From Streptomyces lucensis JCM 4490 (GTDB taxonomy: Bacteria > Actinomycetota > Actinomycetes > Streptomycetales > Streptomycetaceae): 64,000 bases of DNA. This document shows, piece by piece, positions 7,607 through 16,841 of this stretch. A model generated the notes under the pieces. That model ran no database searches. It was not told the DNA's origin and worked only from the letters and a program-made list of their open reading frames with translations. The position numbers were made by a program, and so were the translations under genes. The DNA lies in the NCBI RefSeq assembly GCF_014650035.1, contig NZ_BMUE01000002.1, forward strand, positions 558,001-622,000, read 5' to 3'. How positions within the stretch are numbered: position 1 is the stretch's first letter; each line of letters begins with the position of its first letter.

Positions 7607-8467
7607 ATGACGGCCTCGAACCCACCCCGCGACGAGCCCCCCGTCCATCTCGACAGTACGGCGCAACTCATGAACAGCATCAGCAGCCAGGTCGCCGGCC
7701 GGCTCCGGCTCGTTTCCACGGGCGCACGCCGCCGTCCGGCACCGCCCGCACTCGTCCTGGTCGGCCACGGCAGCCGCGATCCGCGCGCGCTGGAGACCGT
7801 GCGGGCCCTCATGGACCGGGTACGGGCGCTGCGCCCCGGCCTCGCCGTCCACCTGGGGCACATCGAGCTGAACGAGCCCCTGCTGCCGGACACCCTCGCC
7901 GCCCTCGGCGGCACCCCGGCCGTCCTGGTCCCGCTGCTCCTGTCCCGCGGCTACCACGTCAAGCGGGACATCCCCGAGATGGCCGCCGTGGCACCGGCGC
8001 CCGCGCGCGTGGCCGCCCCGCTCGGCCCGCACCCCCTGCTCGTGGAGACCCTGCACGACCGGCTGGTGGAGGCGGGCTGGCCGGCGGACCCGGACGGCCG
8101 CACGCGCCGCGCGAGCGCCGTCGTCCTGGCCGCGGCCGGCTCCCGCGACCCCGACTCGGCGACCGACACCCGCCGCACCGCCCGCCTGCTCGCCGGCCGG
8201 CTGGGCGTGCCGGTGATCCCCGCGTACGCCTCGGCGGCGACCCCGACGGTCGACACGGCGGTGCGCGCGCTGGCCGCCCGCGGCCGGCACCGGGTGGCGG
8301 TGGCGTCGTACTTCACGGCCCCGGGCCGCTTCGCGACCCAGTGCGCGGACCGGGCCCCGTGGCTCGCGTCGGCCCCGCTGGGCGACCACCCCTCGATGGC
8401 CCACCTGATCCTGGACCGCTACGACCAGGCACGCACACCGGCGGCGGCGCAGCCGGCCTCGGCCTGA
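7607..8467 (+). CDS. sirohydrochlorin chelatase-like (CbiX family) protein
   Basis: 286 residues with two tandem CbiX-like halves. The first half carries LVLVGHGSRDPR (about 50-61) with the metal-handling His, and HLGHIELNEP; the second starts near VVLAAAGSRDPDS and has lost that His. Two-domain class II chelatases insert Fe2+ into sirohydrochlorin to make sirohaem (or Co2+ for cobalamin). Sirohaem is the cofactor of assimilatory nitrite and sulfite reductases, so proximity to nasA and a shared GlnR-like box favour sirohaem. The first 45 residues are a poorly conserved leader; the ATG at 7607 has AGGA 8 nt upstream. No cobalamin riboswitch is visible upstream. Confidence 0.8.
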   Translation: MTASNPPRDEPPVHLDSTAQLMNSISSQVAGRLRLVSTGARRRPAPPALVLVGHGSRDPRALETVRALMDRVRALRPGLAVHLGHIELNEPLLPDTLAALGGTPAVLVPLLLSRGYHVKRDIPEMAAVAPAPARVAAPLGPHPLLVETLHDRLVEAGWPADPDGRTRRASAVVLAAAGSRDPDSATDTRRTARLLAGRLGVPVIPAYASAATPTVDTAVRALAARGRHRVAVASYFTAPGRFATQCADRAPWLASAPLGDHPSMAHLILDRYDQARTPAAAQPASA

Positions 8468-8927
8468 CGCCGCCCGGCAGCCCCACGCACCCCACGGCGC
8501 CGGACCACTCCGGCACCCTCCGGCCGCCACGCCGGCGCCGGGAGACGCCACCGCCGTGCGGCCCGCGTCGACGACGAGAGCGATCCCGGCGCGGTGCGGC
8601 CGCCCGCCCGGTCTCGCCCGCGCCCGTGTTCCTCGGCCGCCGGGCGGCCCGTATGGGTGACGGGAGCGCTCCGGAGCCTTCTGGCCGCCGCTCGGCCCTG
8701 CCCGCGCCCGGGGGTTCTTCCGCCGTCGCGCGGACCCTGTGGGTGACGGGCGTCAGCCGGGGCGCCGCTCGGGCGCCTCGCGGCCGTCCGCCCGGGCTGC
8801 CCGTGCCGGGGCCGGCGGCGCCGTGCGGCCCCTCCAGGGTGATGACGGGAGTCGCCGGACAGGCCCCGGCGCACGGGTTTGCCGGCCGCGTCAGCGGTTT
8901 GCCGGGCCCGGCGCTTACTGTCGAGCC
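8468..8927. other. 460-bp intergenic region with GGGTGACGGG repeats
   Basis: I see no convincing gene in this region. GGGTGACGGG occurs at 8655-8664 and 8741-8750, and a variant with an inserted GAT (GGGTGATGACGGG) at about 8838-8849. Open frames crossing it are Arg/Pro/Gly-rich and not protein-like. The dgt promoter lies at the right end. Confidence 0.4.
8916..8921 (+). promoter_or_regulatory. putative -10 box for dgt
   Basis: TACTGT ends 6 nt before the ATG at 8928 and there is no ribosome-binding site, as expected for a leaderless mRNA. The -35 region is weak. Confidence 0.4.
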
Positions 8928-10202
8928 ATGGAAGGCACCGCACCCTCTTCGGCCTACGACCCGGCGTCGGCCGAACGCTGGGCTCCCGAACCCGACAAAC
9001 GCCCCGGCCGCACCGCCTTCCAGCGCGACCGGGCCCGCATCCTGCACTCCGCGGCACTGCGGCGCCTCGCCGGCAAGACCCAGGTGGTCACGCCCGGCAC
9101 CCGCAGCCGGGCCTGGGACGCCAGCCCCCGCACCCGGCTCACGCACTCCCTGGAGTGCGCCCAGGTGGGCCGGGAACTCGGCGCGGCCCTCGGCTGCGAC
9201 CCCGACCTCGTCGAAGCGGCCTGCCTCGCCCACGACCTCGGCCACCCGCCCTTCGGCCACAACGGCGAACACGCCCTGAACGAGTTCGCCGACGACTGCG
9301 GCGGCTTCGAGGGCAACGCCCAGTCCCTGCGCCTGCTCACCCGCATCGAGCCCAAACGTTTCACCGAGGACGGCTCCGTCGGCCTCAACCTCACCCGCGC
9401 CACCCTAGACGCCGCCACCAAGTACCCCTGGCCGCGCGGCGCCCACCCCACCGACCCGGCGTCCGGGAAGTTCGGCGTCTACGAGGACGACAGCCCGGTC
9501 TTCGACTGGGTCAGGAAGCACGCCCCCGGCACCCGCACCTGCTTCGAGGCGCAGGTCATGGACTGGTCGGACGACGTGGCCTACTCGGTGCACGACGTCG
9601 AGGACGGCCTGCACGCCGGCCATGTCGACCCCGGCAGCCTCCGCGCGCGGTCCGAGCGGCAGGCCGTGTTCGAGGTCGCCGTCGGCCGCTACGTCCCCGC
9701 GGACACCGACCCCGCCGAACTCGCCGCGGCCCTCGACCGCCTGCAGGAGCAGGAGTGGTGGCCGCACGGCTACGACGGCACGGCGGTCGCCCAGGCCCGC
9801 CTCAAGGACGCCACCAGCCAGCTCATCGGCCGCTTCTGCCTGGCCGCCGAGGGCGCCACCCGGGCCGCGTACGGCAGCGGCCGGCTCACCCGCTACGGCG
9901 CCGAACTCGTCGTACCGCGCGGGACCCGCATGGAGTGCGCGGTGCTCAAGGCGGTCGCCGACCGGTACGTGATGCAGCGCGCCGAGCAGGAGCGGCTGCG
10001 CCGGGACCAGCGGGTGATCGTCGCCGAACTGGCGCAGGCGCTCACCGCCGGCGCCCCCGACGGCCTGGACCCGCAGTTCCGGGCCCTGTTCCGGACGGCA
10101 CCCGACGACGCCGCGCGCAAGCGGGTGATCGTCGACCAGATCGCGTCCCTGACCGACGCGTCCGCGCTCTCCCTGCACGCGAGACTGACCGGGCATATGT
10201 AG
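8928..10202 (+). CDS. dgt: deoxyguanosinetriphosphate triphosphohydrolase-like protein
   Basis: 424-residue HD-domain phosphohydrolase. The N-terminus has the family block RLAGKTQVV and RTRLTHSLE, followed by the metal-binding [16 protein letters not shown] motif (about residues 102-116) and a later [13 protein letters not shown] segment. These proteins split dNTPs into deoxynucleosides and triphosphate and control dNTP pools. It lies upstream of the primase gene, and dgt-dnaG linkage is common in actinobacteria. The ATG at 8928 gives a protein of normal family length; there is no Shine-Dalgarno, and TACTGT is placed for a leaderless transcript. Confidence 0.9.
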   Translation: MEGTAPSSAYDPASAERWAPEPDKRPGRTAFQRDRARILHSAALRRLAGKTQVVTPGTRSRAWDASPRTRLTHSLECAQVGRELGAALGCDPDLVEAACLAHDLGHPPFGHNGEHALNEFADDCGGFEGNAQSLRLLTRIEPKRFTEDGSVGLNLTRATLDAATKYPWPRGAHPTDPASGKFGVYEDDSPVFDWVRKHAPGTRTCFEAQVMDWSDDVAYSVHDVEDGLHAGHVDPGSLRARSERQAVFEVAVGRYVPADTDPAELAAALDRLQEQEWWPHGYDGTAVAQARLKDATSQLIGRFCLAAEGATRAAYGSGRLTRYGAELVVPRGTRMECAVLKAVADRYVMQRAEQERLRRDQRVIVAELAQALTAGAPDGLDPQFRALFRTAPDDAARKRVIVDQIASLTDASALSLHARLTGHM

Positions 10203-10306
10203 GGGGAAAGTGACCCGTCGTGGCCTGATCGGGTCACCCCCTCTTCCCGCAGCACGCCACGTGCGGGAGGCTCGCATGTGGCGGCACCCTTACGAGGAGG
10301 CATCAA

Positions 10307-11572
10307 GTGGTCGACGCGGATCAGACATTCGTCATCGTCGGAGGCGGCCTCGCCGGAGCGAAGGCGGCCGAGACGCTCCGTGCGGAGGGCTTCAGCGGCC
10401 GGGTGATACTGATCTGCGACGAACGCGACCACCCCTACGAGCGGCCGCCGCTGTCCAAGGGCTACCTGCTGGGCAAGGAGGAGCGGGACAGCGTCTTCGT
10501 GCACGAGCCCGCCTGGTACGCGCGCAACGACGTCGAACTGCACCTCGGCCAGACCGTGGACCGGATCGACCGCGCCGCGAAGACCGTGCACTTCGGCGAC
10601 GACGGCACCCTCGTGCACTACGACAAGCTGCTCCTGGCCACCGGCGCCGAACCGCGCCGCCTCGACATCCCCGGCACCGGCCTGGCGGGCGTCCACCACC
10701 TGCGCCGGCTGGCGCACGCCGAGCGCCTCAAGGGCGTCCTGGGCGCCCTCGGCCGGGACAACGGGCACCTCGTGATCGCCGGCGCCGGCTGGATCGGCCT
10801 GGAGGTCGCGGCGGCGGCCCGCGAGTACGGCGCCGAGGTCACCGTGATCGAGCCCGCGCCGACCCCGCTGCACGGCGTGCTCGGACCCGAGCTGGGCAAC
10901 GTCTTCGCCGAACTGCACCGCGCGCACGGCGTCCGCTTCCACTTCGGGGCGCGGCTCACCGAGATCGTCGGCCAGGACGGCATGGTCCTCGCCGCCCGCA
11001 CCGACGACGGCGAGGAGCACCCGGCCCACGCCGTCCTCGCGGCGATCGGCGCGGCCCCGCGCACCGCGCTCGCGGAGGCGGCGGGACTCCGGCTGGCCGA
11101 CCGCGCGCACGGCGGCGGCGTGGTGGTGGACGAAGCGCTGCGCACGTCCGACCCGGACATCCACGCGGCCGGTGACGTCGCCGCCTTCCCGCACGCCCTG
11201 TTCGGCACCCGGCTGCGGGTGGAGCACTGGGCCAACGCCCTGAACGGCGGCCCGGCCGCCGCCCGGGCGATGCTCGGCCAGGACGTCACCTACGACCGCG
11301 TGCCCTACTTCTTCACCGACCAGTACGACCTGGGCATGGAGTACAGCGGCTGGGCGCCCCCCGGGTCGTACGACGAGGTGGTGATCCGGGGCGACGCCGG
11401 CAGGCGGGAGTTCATCGCCTTCTGGGTGAAGGAGGGCAGGGTCCTCGCCGGGATGAACGTGAACGTGTGGGATGTCACAGAGCCGATCCAGCGCCTCATC
11501 CGTTCCCGCGCCAGGGTGAACACGGAGGCGCTCGCCGACCCGCACGTGCCCCTCGACGGCCTCGGCGCGTGA
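10307..11572 (+). CDS. FAD-dependent ferredoxin/rubredoxin reductase family oxidoreductase
   Basis: 421 residues with two Rossmann folds and a C-terminal reductase domain. The FAD-binding VIVGGGLAGAKAAETL is near the start and the NAD(P)H-binding GAGWIGLEVA about residue 162; ATGAEPRRL and the late AAGDVAAFPH motif complete the pattern. The C-terminal domain (VEHWANALNGG and FFTDQYDLGMEY) is that of rhodocoxin- or putidaredoxin-reductase-like enzymes that pass electrons from NAD(P)H to ferredoxin, often for cytochromes P450. No ferredoxin gene is adjacent. The GTG at 10307 is set by ACGAGGAGG 6 nt upstream. It sits between dgt and dnaG and may be an independent transcription unit. Confidence 0.88.
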   Translation: MVDADQTFVIVGGGLAGAKAAETLRAEGFSGRVILICDERDHPYERPPLSKGYLLGKEERDSVFVHEPAWYARNDVELHLGQTVDRIDRAAKTVHFGDDGTLVHYDKLLLATGAEPRRLDIPGTGLAGVHHLRRLAHAERLKGVLGALGRDNGHLVIAGAGWIGLEVAAAAREYGAEVTVIEPAPTPLHGVLGPELGNVFAELHRAHGVRFHFGARLTEIVGQDGMVLAARTDDGEEHPAHAVLAAIGAAPRTALAEAAGLRLADRAHGGGVVVDEALRTSDPDIHAAGDVAAFPHALFGTRLRVEHWANALNGGPAAARAMLGQDVTYDRVPYFFTDQYDLGMEYSGWAPPGSYDEVVIRGDAGRREFIAFWVKEGRVLAGMNVNVWDVTEPIQRLIRSRARVNTEALADPHVPLDGLGA

Positions 11573-11607
11573 CCCGCGCGGGCACCGGGCCTGTCACTCG
11601 GCCCCCG

Positions 11608-11613
11608 TAGAAT
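11608..11613 (+). promoter_or_regulatory. putative -10 box for dnaG
   Basis: TAGAAT ends 6 nt before the GTG at 11620, with no Shine-Dalgarno in between, suggesting a leaderless transcript. Confidence 0.45.
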
Positions 11614-11619
11614 TCACTC

Positions 11620-13518
11620 GTGGCAGGACGGATCAACGACGAGGACGTGAAGGCGGTACGGGACGCGGTCCCGATCGACGCCGTGGTCTCCGAGTACCTC
11701 CAGCTGCGCAACGCGGGCGGCGGCAACCTCAAGGGCCTGTGCCCGTTCCACGACGAGAAGTCGCCGTCCTTCCAGGTCAGCCCGAGCAAGGGGCTCTTCC
11801 ACTGCTTCGGCTGCCAGGAGGGCGGCGACACCCTCACCTTCGTCATGAAGGTGGACCACCTCTCCTTCTCGGAGGCGGTGGAGCGGCTGGCCGCCCAGGC
11901 CGGCATCACCCTGCGCTACGAGGAGGGCGGGTACAACCCGGCCCACCAGCGCGGCGAGCGCATCCGCCTGGTCGAGGCGCACAAGACCGCCGCCCAGTGG
12001 TACGCCGAACAGCTCGCCACCGGACCCGAGGCCGAGACCGGCCGGATCTTCCTCGCCGAGCGCGGTTTCGACCAGGCCGCCGCCGAGCACTTCGGCGTCG
12101 GCTACAGCCCCCAGGGCTGGGACCACCTCACCCGCTACCTGCGCGGCAAGGGGTTCAGCGACAAGGAACTGCTCCTGTCCGGCCTGGCCCAGGAGGGCCG
12201 CCGCGGCCCCATCGACCGCTTCCGGGGCCGGCTGATGTGGCCCATCAGGGACATCGGCGGCGAGGTCGTCGGCTTCGGCGCCCGCAAGCTGTACGAGGCG
12301 GACAACGGCCCGAAGTACCTGAACACCCCCGAGACGCCGATCTACCGCAAGAGCCAGGTGCTCTACGGCATCGACCTCGCGAAGAAGGACATCGCCAAGG
12401 CCAGCCGGGCCGTGGTCGTGGAGGGCTACACGGACGTCATGGCCTGCCACCTCGCCGGAGTGACGACGGCCATCGCGACCTGCGGCACGGCCTTCGGCGG
12501 CGAGCACATCAAGATCCTGCGCCGGCTGCTGATGGACAACGGCTCCGCCCGCGTGATCTTCACCTTCGACGGCGACGCCGCCGGACAGAAGGCCGCCCTG
12601 CGCGCCTTCGAGGACGACCAGAAGTTCGCCGCCGAGACGTACATCGCGATCGCGCCCGACGGCATGGACCCGTGCGACCTGCGCCTGGCCAAGGGCGACG
12701 AGGCGGTCGCCGACCTGGTCGAGCCCCGCACGCCGCTGTTCGAGTTCGCGCTCCGCCAGATCGTGAGCCGCTACGACCTCGACACCCCGGCGGGCCGCGC
12801 GGCCGCGCTGGACGAGGCCGCCCCGGTCGTCGCCCGGATCAAGAACAGCGGCGCGCAGCACGAGGTCGCCGTCGAGCTGGCCGGCATGCTCGGCATCCTC
12901 GACACCCAGTTCGTGGTCCGGCGCGTGGCCCAGCTGGCCCGCTGGGCCCGCGAGGGCGGCGGCCGGGCGCCGGCACCGGCGCGGCAGCACCGCCCCCAGC
13001 AGACGCCCGAGCCGTCCCGGGCCCCGTCCGGCCCCGCCCTGACCCTGCGCAACCCCGTCTACGCCACCGAGCGCGAACTGCTCAAACTCGCCCTGCAGCG
13101 CCCCGAGCTGGTGTCGCCCGCGTTCGACGCGTACGGCGTCGACGAGTTCACCGCCCCGCCCTACGCGGCCGTCCGCCAGGCGATCGCGGAGGCGGGCGGC
13201 GCCGAGCACGGCACCCAGGACGCCCAGGAGTACTTGGTCCGGGTCCGCGAGGCGGCCCCCGACGACACGGTGCGGGCGATGGTGACGGAGCTGGCCGTGG
13301 AGGCGATCATGCGCCGCACGGTCGACGAGGCCTACGCGGGCGAACAGCTCGTCACCGTCCGGCGCCGGGCCGTCGCCCGCCGGCTCACCGACCTGCAGGG
13401 CACACTGACCCGGCTCGGGCACTCGGATCCGGCCCAGTCGGCCGCCATCCAGAACGAGATGATGATCCTGACCAGGTACGACAGGGCTCTGCAGGACGAG
13501 GGCCCGTCGGCGCTCTGA
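11620..13518 (+). CDS. dnaG: DNA primase
   Basis: 632 residues with the full bacterial primase layout. The zinc-binding domain is Cys41, His44, Cys62, Cys65 (CPFHDEKSPSF and FHCFGCQEGG). The catalytic core follows, with the TOPRIM fold holding VVVEGYTDVMA and FDGDAAGQKAA. A Pro/Arg-rich linker near residues 445-475 precedes the C-terminal DnaB-interaction domain. It makes RNA primers for lagging-strand replication. The GTG start has no Shine-Dalgarno, but a TAGAAT -10-like box sits 6 nt upstream. The sigma factor gene follows, an order known from actinobacteria and reminiscent of the macromolecular synthesis operon. Confidence 0.97.
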   Translation: MAGRINDEDVKAVRDAVPIDAVVSEYLQLRNAGGGNLKGLCPFHDEKSPSFQVSPSKGLFHCFGCQEGGDTLTFVMKVDHLSFSEAVERLAAQAGITLRYEEGGYNPAHQRGERIRLVEAHKTAAQWYAEQLATGPEAETGRIFLAERGFDQAAAEHFGVGYSPQGWDHLTRYLRGKGFSDKELLLSGLAQEGRRGPIDRFRGRLMWPIRDIGGEVVGFGARKLYEADNGPKYLNTPETPIYRKSQVLYGIDLAKKDIAKASRAVVVEGYTDVMACHLAGVTTAIATCGTAFGGEHIKILRRLLMDNGSARVIFTFDGDAAGQKAALRAFEDDQKFAAETYIAIAPDGMDPCDLRLAKGDEAVADLVEPRTPLFEFALRQIVSRYDLDTPAGRAAALDEAAPVVARIKNSGAQHEVAVELAGMLGILDTQFVVRRVAQLARWAREGGGRAPAPARQHRPQQTPEPSRAPSGPALTLRNPVYATERELLKLALQRPELVSPAFDAYGVDEFTAPPYAAVRQAIAEAGGAEHGTQDAQEYLVRVREAAPDDTVRAMVTELAVEAIMRRTVDEAYAGEQLVTVRRRAVARRLTDLQGTLTRLGHSDPAQSAAIQNEMMILTRYDRALQDEGPSAL

Positions 13519-13659
13519 GCCACCGGGATCACCAGCCGGTCACGAACCGGATGCAAAAAGTCACCGCACGCCCCTCGTGGTGGCGTTGTGTCTTACCCCA
13601 CACTGGGCCGAGTACCGCTGCCGTACACCTCCGCAGCGATCAGCCTGGAGGTCGCCCCC

Positions 13660-14859
13660 GTGCAGACCCGGACCCTCAGTCAGACCCACAGCAGCGCCGG
13701 CGCCACCGCGGACGAGCCGGAGGCGGAGAGGGACGTGTCCGTGGCCGTGCCCCCGCAGAACCGCGCCGCCGCGCACCCGGAGACGGTGCCCGCCGAACCG
13801 GCGGAGCCGCCCGCCGGGGAACTGGCGGAGGAACCCGAGGACCCCGGGGGACCCGGCGCGTCCGGGGAGGCCGCGGAGGCGGTCGAGGCCGAGGAGGAGG
13901 CCGCCGGGTCCGCCGGGTCACCCGCGGCCGTCCGCGCGGAGACCGGGGGCCCCTCCGCCGACCTGTTCCGCCAGTACCTGCGCGAGATCGGCCGCATCCC
14001 GCTGCTCACCGCCGCCGAGGAGGTCGACCTCGCCCGCCGGGTGGAGGCCGGGCTGTTCGCCGAGGAGAAACTGGGCGGCGCCCCCGACCTGGACAGCCGG
14101 CTGGCCGACGACCTGGACCGGCTGGTGGTCATGGGCCGGATGGCCAAACGCCGGCTCATCGAGGCCAATCTGCGGCTCGTGGTCTCCGTCGCCAAGCGGT
14201 ACGTCGGCCGCGGCCTGACCATGCTCGACCTCGTGCAGGAGGGCAACCTCGGGCTGATCCGCGCGGTGGAGAAGTTCGACTACGCGCGCGGCTACAAGTT
14301 CTCCACCTACGCCACCTGGTGGATCCGCCAGGCCATGTCCCGGGCCCTGGCCGACCAGGCCCGCACCATCCGGGTGCCCGTCCACGTGGTGGAGCTGATC
14401 AACCGGGTCGTCCGGGTCCAGCGCCGCATGCTCCAGGAGCGGGGGTACGAGCCGACGCCCGAAGAGGTCGCCGCCCACCTCGACCTCCCCCCGGAGCGGG
14501 TCGGCGAGGTGCTGCGCCTCGCCCAGGAGCCGGTGTCGCTGCACGCCCCGGTCGGCGAGGAGGACGACGTCGCCCTCGGCGACCTCATCGAGGACGGCGA
14601 CGCGGCGAGCCCGGTCGAGTCCGCCGCGTTCCTCCTGCTGAGGGAGCACCTGGAGGTGGTGCTCTCCACCCTCGGCGAGCGCGAGCGCAAGGTCGTCCAG
14701 CTCCGCTACGGGCTGGTCGACGGCCGCCCCCGCACCCTGGAGGAGATCGGCCGCATCTTCGGCGTGACCCGGGAGCGGATACGGCAGATCGAGTCCAAGA
14801 CCCTCAACAAGCTGCGCGACCACGCCTTCGCCGACCAGCTGAGGGGATACCTGGACTGA
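13660..14859 (+). CDS. hrdA: principal-type sigma-70 factor, HrdA-like
   Basis: 399 residues from GTG 13660. I chose this start because GGAGG lies 8 nt upstream at 13647-13651; an upstream in-frame GTG at 13588 would add 24 residues without a good ribosome-binding site. The N-terminal 90 residues are Glu/Pro/Ala-rich. Sigma region 1.2 ([15 protein letters not shown]), region 2 ([19 protein letters not shown] and [14 protein letters not shown]), region 3 and region 4 ([19 protein letters not shown]) are intact. Location next to dnaG matches hrdA rather than hrdB, the essential principal factor. HrdA is dispensable in S. coelicolor; its regulon is poorly defined. Confidence 0.88.
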   Translation: MQTRTLSQTHSSAGATADEPEAERDVSVAVPPQNRAAAHPETVPAEPAEPPAGELAEEPEDPGGPGASGEAAEAVEAEEEAAGSAGSPAAVRAETGGPSADLFRQYLREIGRIPLLTAAEEVDLARRVEAGLFAEEKLGGAPDLDSRLADDLDRLVVMGRMAKRRLIEANLRLVVSVAKRYVGRGLTMLDLVQEGNLGLIRAVEKFDYARGYKFSTYATWWIRQAMSRALADQARTIRVPVHVVELINRVVRVQRRMLQERGYEPTPEEVAAHLDLPPERVGEVLRLAQEPVSLHAPVGEEDDVALGDLIEDGDAASPVESAAFLLLREHLEVVLSTLGERERKVVQLRYGLVDGRPRTLEEIGRIFGVTRERIRQIESKTLNKLRDHAFADQLRGYLD

Positions 14860-14863
14860 GGAA

Positions 14864-14892
14864 GGGGCCGCCCACCGGGCGTGAGCGGCCCC
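14864..14892. terminator. bidirectional stem-loop between hrdA and the ABC exporter
   Basis: GGGGCCGC (14864-14871) pairs perfectly with GCGGCCCC (14885-14892), in the 53-bp gap between two convergent stop codons. Confidence 0.65.
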
Positions 14893-14912
14893 CGTGAGCG
14901 ACCCCCGTGGGA

Positions 14913-16841
14913 TCAGTCGACCTCGGCCACCGCCTGTGCGAACTGGGCCTTGTACAGGCGGGCGTAGGCGCCGTCGGCCGCCAGCAGCTCCGTGTGCGAG
15001 CCCTGTTCGACGATGGAGCCGTTCTCCATCACGAGGATCGTGTCCGCGTCCCGGATGGTCGACAGCCGGTGAGCGATCACGAACGACGTGCGCCCGGCCG
15101 CCAGCTTGGCCATCGCCTTCTGGATCAGCACCTCCGTGCGGGTGTCCACGGAACTCGTCGCCTCGTCCAGCACCAGGATCACCGGGTCGGACAGGAACGC
15201 CCGCGCGATGGTGATGAGCTGCTTCTCACCGGCGCTGACACCCGTGCCCTCGTCGTCGATCACGGTGTCGTAGCCGTCGGGGAGCGTACGGATGAACCGG
15301 TCCGCGTGCGCGGCCCGCGCCGCCTCCTCGATCTCCCCGCGCGTGACGTCGCGGGCGGCGCCGTACGCGATGTTCTCCGCGATGGTGCCGCCGAACAGCC
15401 AGGTGTCCTGGAGCACCATGCCGATGCCGGACCGCAGCTCGTCGCGGGACATACTCCGGACGTCGACCCCGTCGAGGGTGATCCGCCCGCCGGACACGTC
15501 GTAGAACCGCATCAGCAGGTTGACCAGCGTGGTCTTGCCCGCGCCGGTCGGGCCGACGATCGCCACCGTGTGCCCGGGCTCCACCGTGAGCGACAGGTCC
15601 TCGATCAGCGGCTTGTCCGGGTCGTACCGGAACGACACGTGCTCCAGCCGCACCCGTCCGCGCAGCTCGGACGGCCGCTCGCCCGGCACCGGGTCCGCCT
15701 CCTGCTCCTGCGCGTCCAGGAGTTCGAAGACCCGCTCGGCCGAGGCGACGCCCGACTGCACCAGGTTCGCCATCGAGGCGACCTGCGTCAGCGGCATCGA
15801 GAACTGCCGCGAGTACTGGATGAAGGCCTGGACGTCACCGATGGACAGCGCGCCGGACGCGACCCGCAGACCGCCGACGACGGCCACCAGCACGTAGTTG
15901 AGGTTCGACACGAACATCATCAGCGGCTGCATCACACCGCTGTTGAGCTGCGCCCGGAACCCGGCCTCGTACAGCGCCTCGTTCTGCTCGGCGAACTGCT
16001 TCGCCGACTCCTCCTGCCGCCCGAACACCTGCACGAGGATGTGCCCGGTGTACATCTCCTCGACGTGCGCGTTCAGTTTGCCGGTGGTGCGCCACTGCTG
16101 CACGAAGTGCGGCTGGGACCGCTTGCCGACCCGGGTGGCGACCACGAACGACAGCGGCACGGTCACGAGCGCGACCAGCGCCAGGATCCAGGAGACGTAG
16201 AACATCATGGCGAGCACGCCGATGATGCTCAGCACCGCGTTGATGAGCTGGCCCATCGACTGCTGCAGCGTCTGCCCGATGTTGTCGATGTCGTTGGTGG
16301 CGCGGGAGAGCACCTCGCCGCGCTGGCGCTTGTCGAAGTACGACAGCGGCAGCCGCGACAGCTTCGTCTGCACCTCCTCGCGCAGGCGGTACATGGTGCG
16401 GTTCACGGCCCGGTTGACCAGCCGGGTCGCGACGGCCATCAGCAGACCGGCGACCAGGAACGTCCCGAGCGCGAGCAGCAGGACGTCGCCGACGGCGCCG
16501 AAGTCGATGCCCTCGCCGGGGGTGAAGTCGGTGCCCTTCAGCACGTCGGCGACGGAGTCCTGCCCCCGGTCGCGCATCGACTGGAGCACCTGCTCCTTGG
16601 TGGCGCCGGCGGGCATCTGCCGGCCGACGATGCCGGCGAAGACGAGGTCGGTGGCCCTGCCGAGGATCTTCGGCCCGATCACGTTCAGGGCGACGCTGAC
16701 CACCACGCAGACCAACAGGGCGTAGACGGTGAGGCGTTCGGGCTTGAACTGGGCGACGAGCCGTTTGCCCGACCCCTTGAAGTCCATCGAGCGCTGGTCG
16801 GGGCCGCCCCCGGCCATCATGCGTCCCATGGGCCCGGCCAT
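14913..16841 (-). CDS. heterodimeric ABC exporter, subunit with consensus ATPase site
   Basis: 642 residues: a long N-terminal extension, six membrane helices (the first around YALLVCVVVSVALNVIG) and a C-terminal nucleotide-binding domain. Walker A is GPTGAGKTT, the signature loop is VSAGEKQL, and Walker B continues into DEATSSVDTRTE with the catalytic Glu. It lacks a signal peptide. The ATG at 16841 overlaps the TGA of the preceding subunit gene (TGATG), so translation is probably coupled. Pairs of this kind, such as TM287/288, export drugs, lipids or peptides; the substrate here is unknown. Confidence 0.92.
   Translation of the reverse strand: MAGPMGRMMAGGGPDQRSMDFKGSGKRLVAQFKPERLTVYALLVCVVVSVALNVIGPKILGRATDLVFAGIVGRQMPAGATKEQVLQSMRDRGQDSVADVLKGTDFTPGEGIDFGAVGDVLLLALGTFLVAGLLMAVATRLVNRAVNRTMYRLREEVQTKLSRLPLSYFDKRQRGEVLSRATNDIDNIGQTLQQSMGQLINAVLSIIGVLAMMFYVSWILALVALVTVPLSFVVATRVGKRSQPHFVQQWRTTGKLNAHVEEMYTGHILVQVFGRQEESAKQFAEQNEALYEAGFRAQLNSGVMQPLMMFVSNLNYVLVAVVGGLRVASGALSIGDVQAFIQYSRQFSMPLTQVASMANLVQSGVASAERVFELLDAQEQEADPVPGERPSELRGRVRLEHVSFRYDPDKPLIEDLSLTVEPGHTVAIVGPTGAGKTTLVNLLMRFYDVSGGRITLDGVDVRSMSRDELRSGIGMVLQDTWLFGGTIAENIAYGAARDVTRGEIEEAARAAHADRFIRTLPDGYDTVIDDEGTGVSAGEKQLITIARAFLSDPVILVLDEATSSVDTRTEVLIQKAMAKLAAGRTSFVIAHRLSTIRDADTILVMENGSIVEQGSHTELLAADGAYARLYKAQFAQAVAEVD

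Noticed and set aside
8419..9057. 212-residue minus-strand ORF across the dgt upstream gap
   Set aside because: Runs into the dgt and chelatase genes antisense and has Arg/Gly/Pro low-complexity composition.
11739..14897. Very long ORF overlapping dnaG and hrdA in another frame
   Set aside because: Arg/Pro/Gly-rich shadow of two well-recognised genes, a normal effect of high third-position GC.
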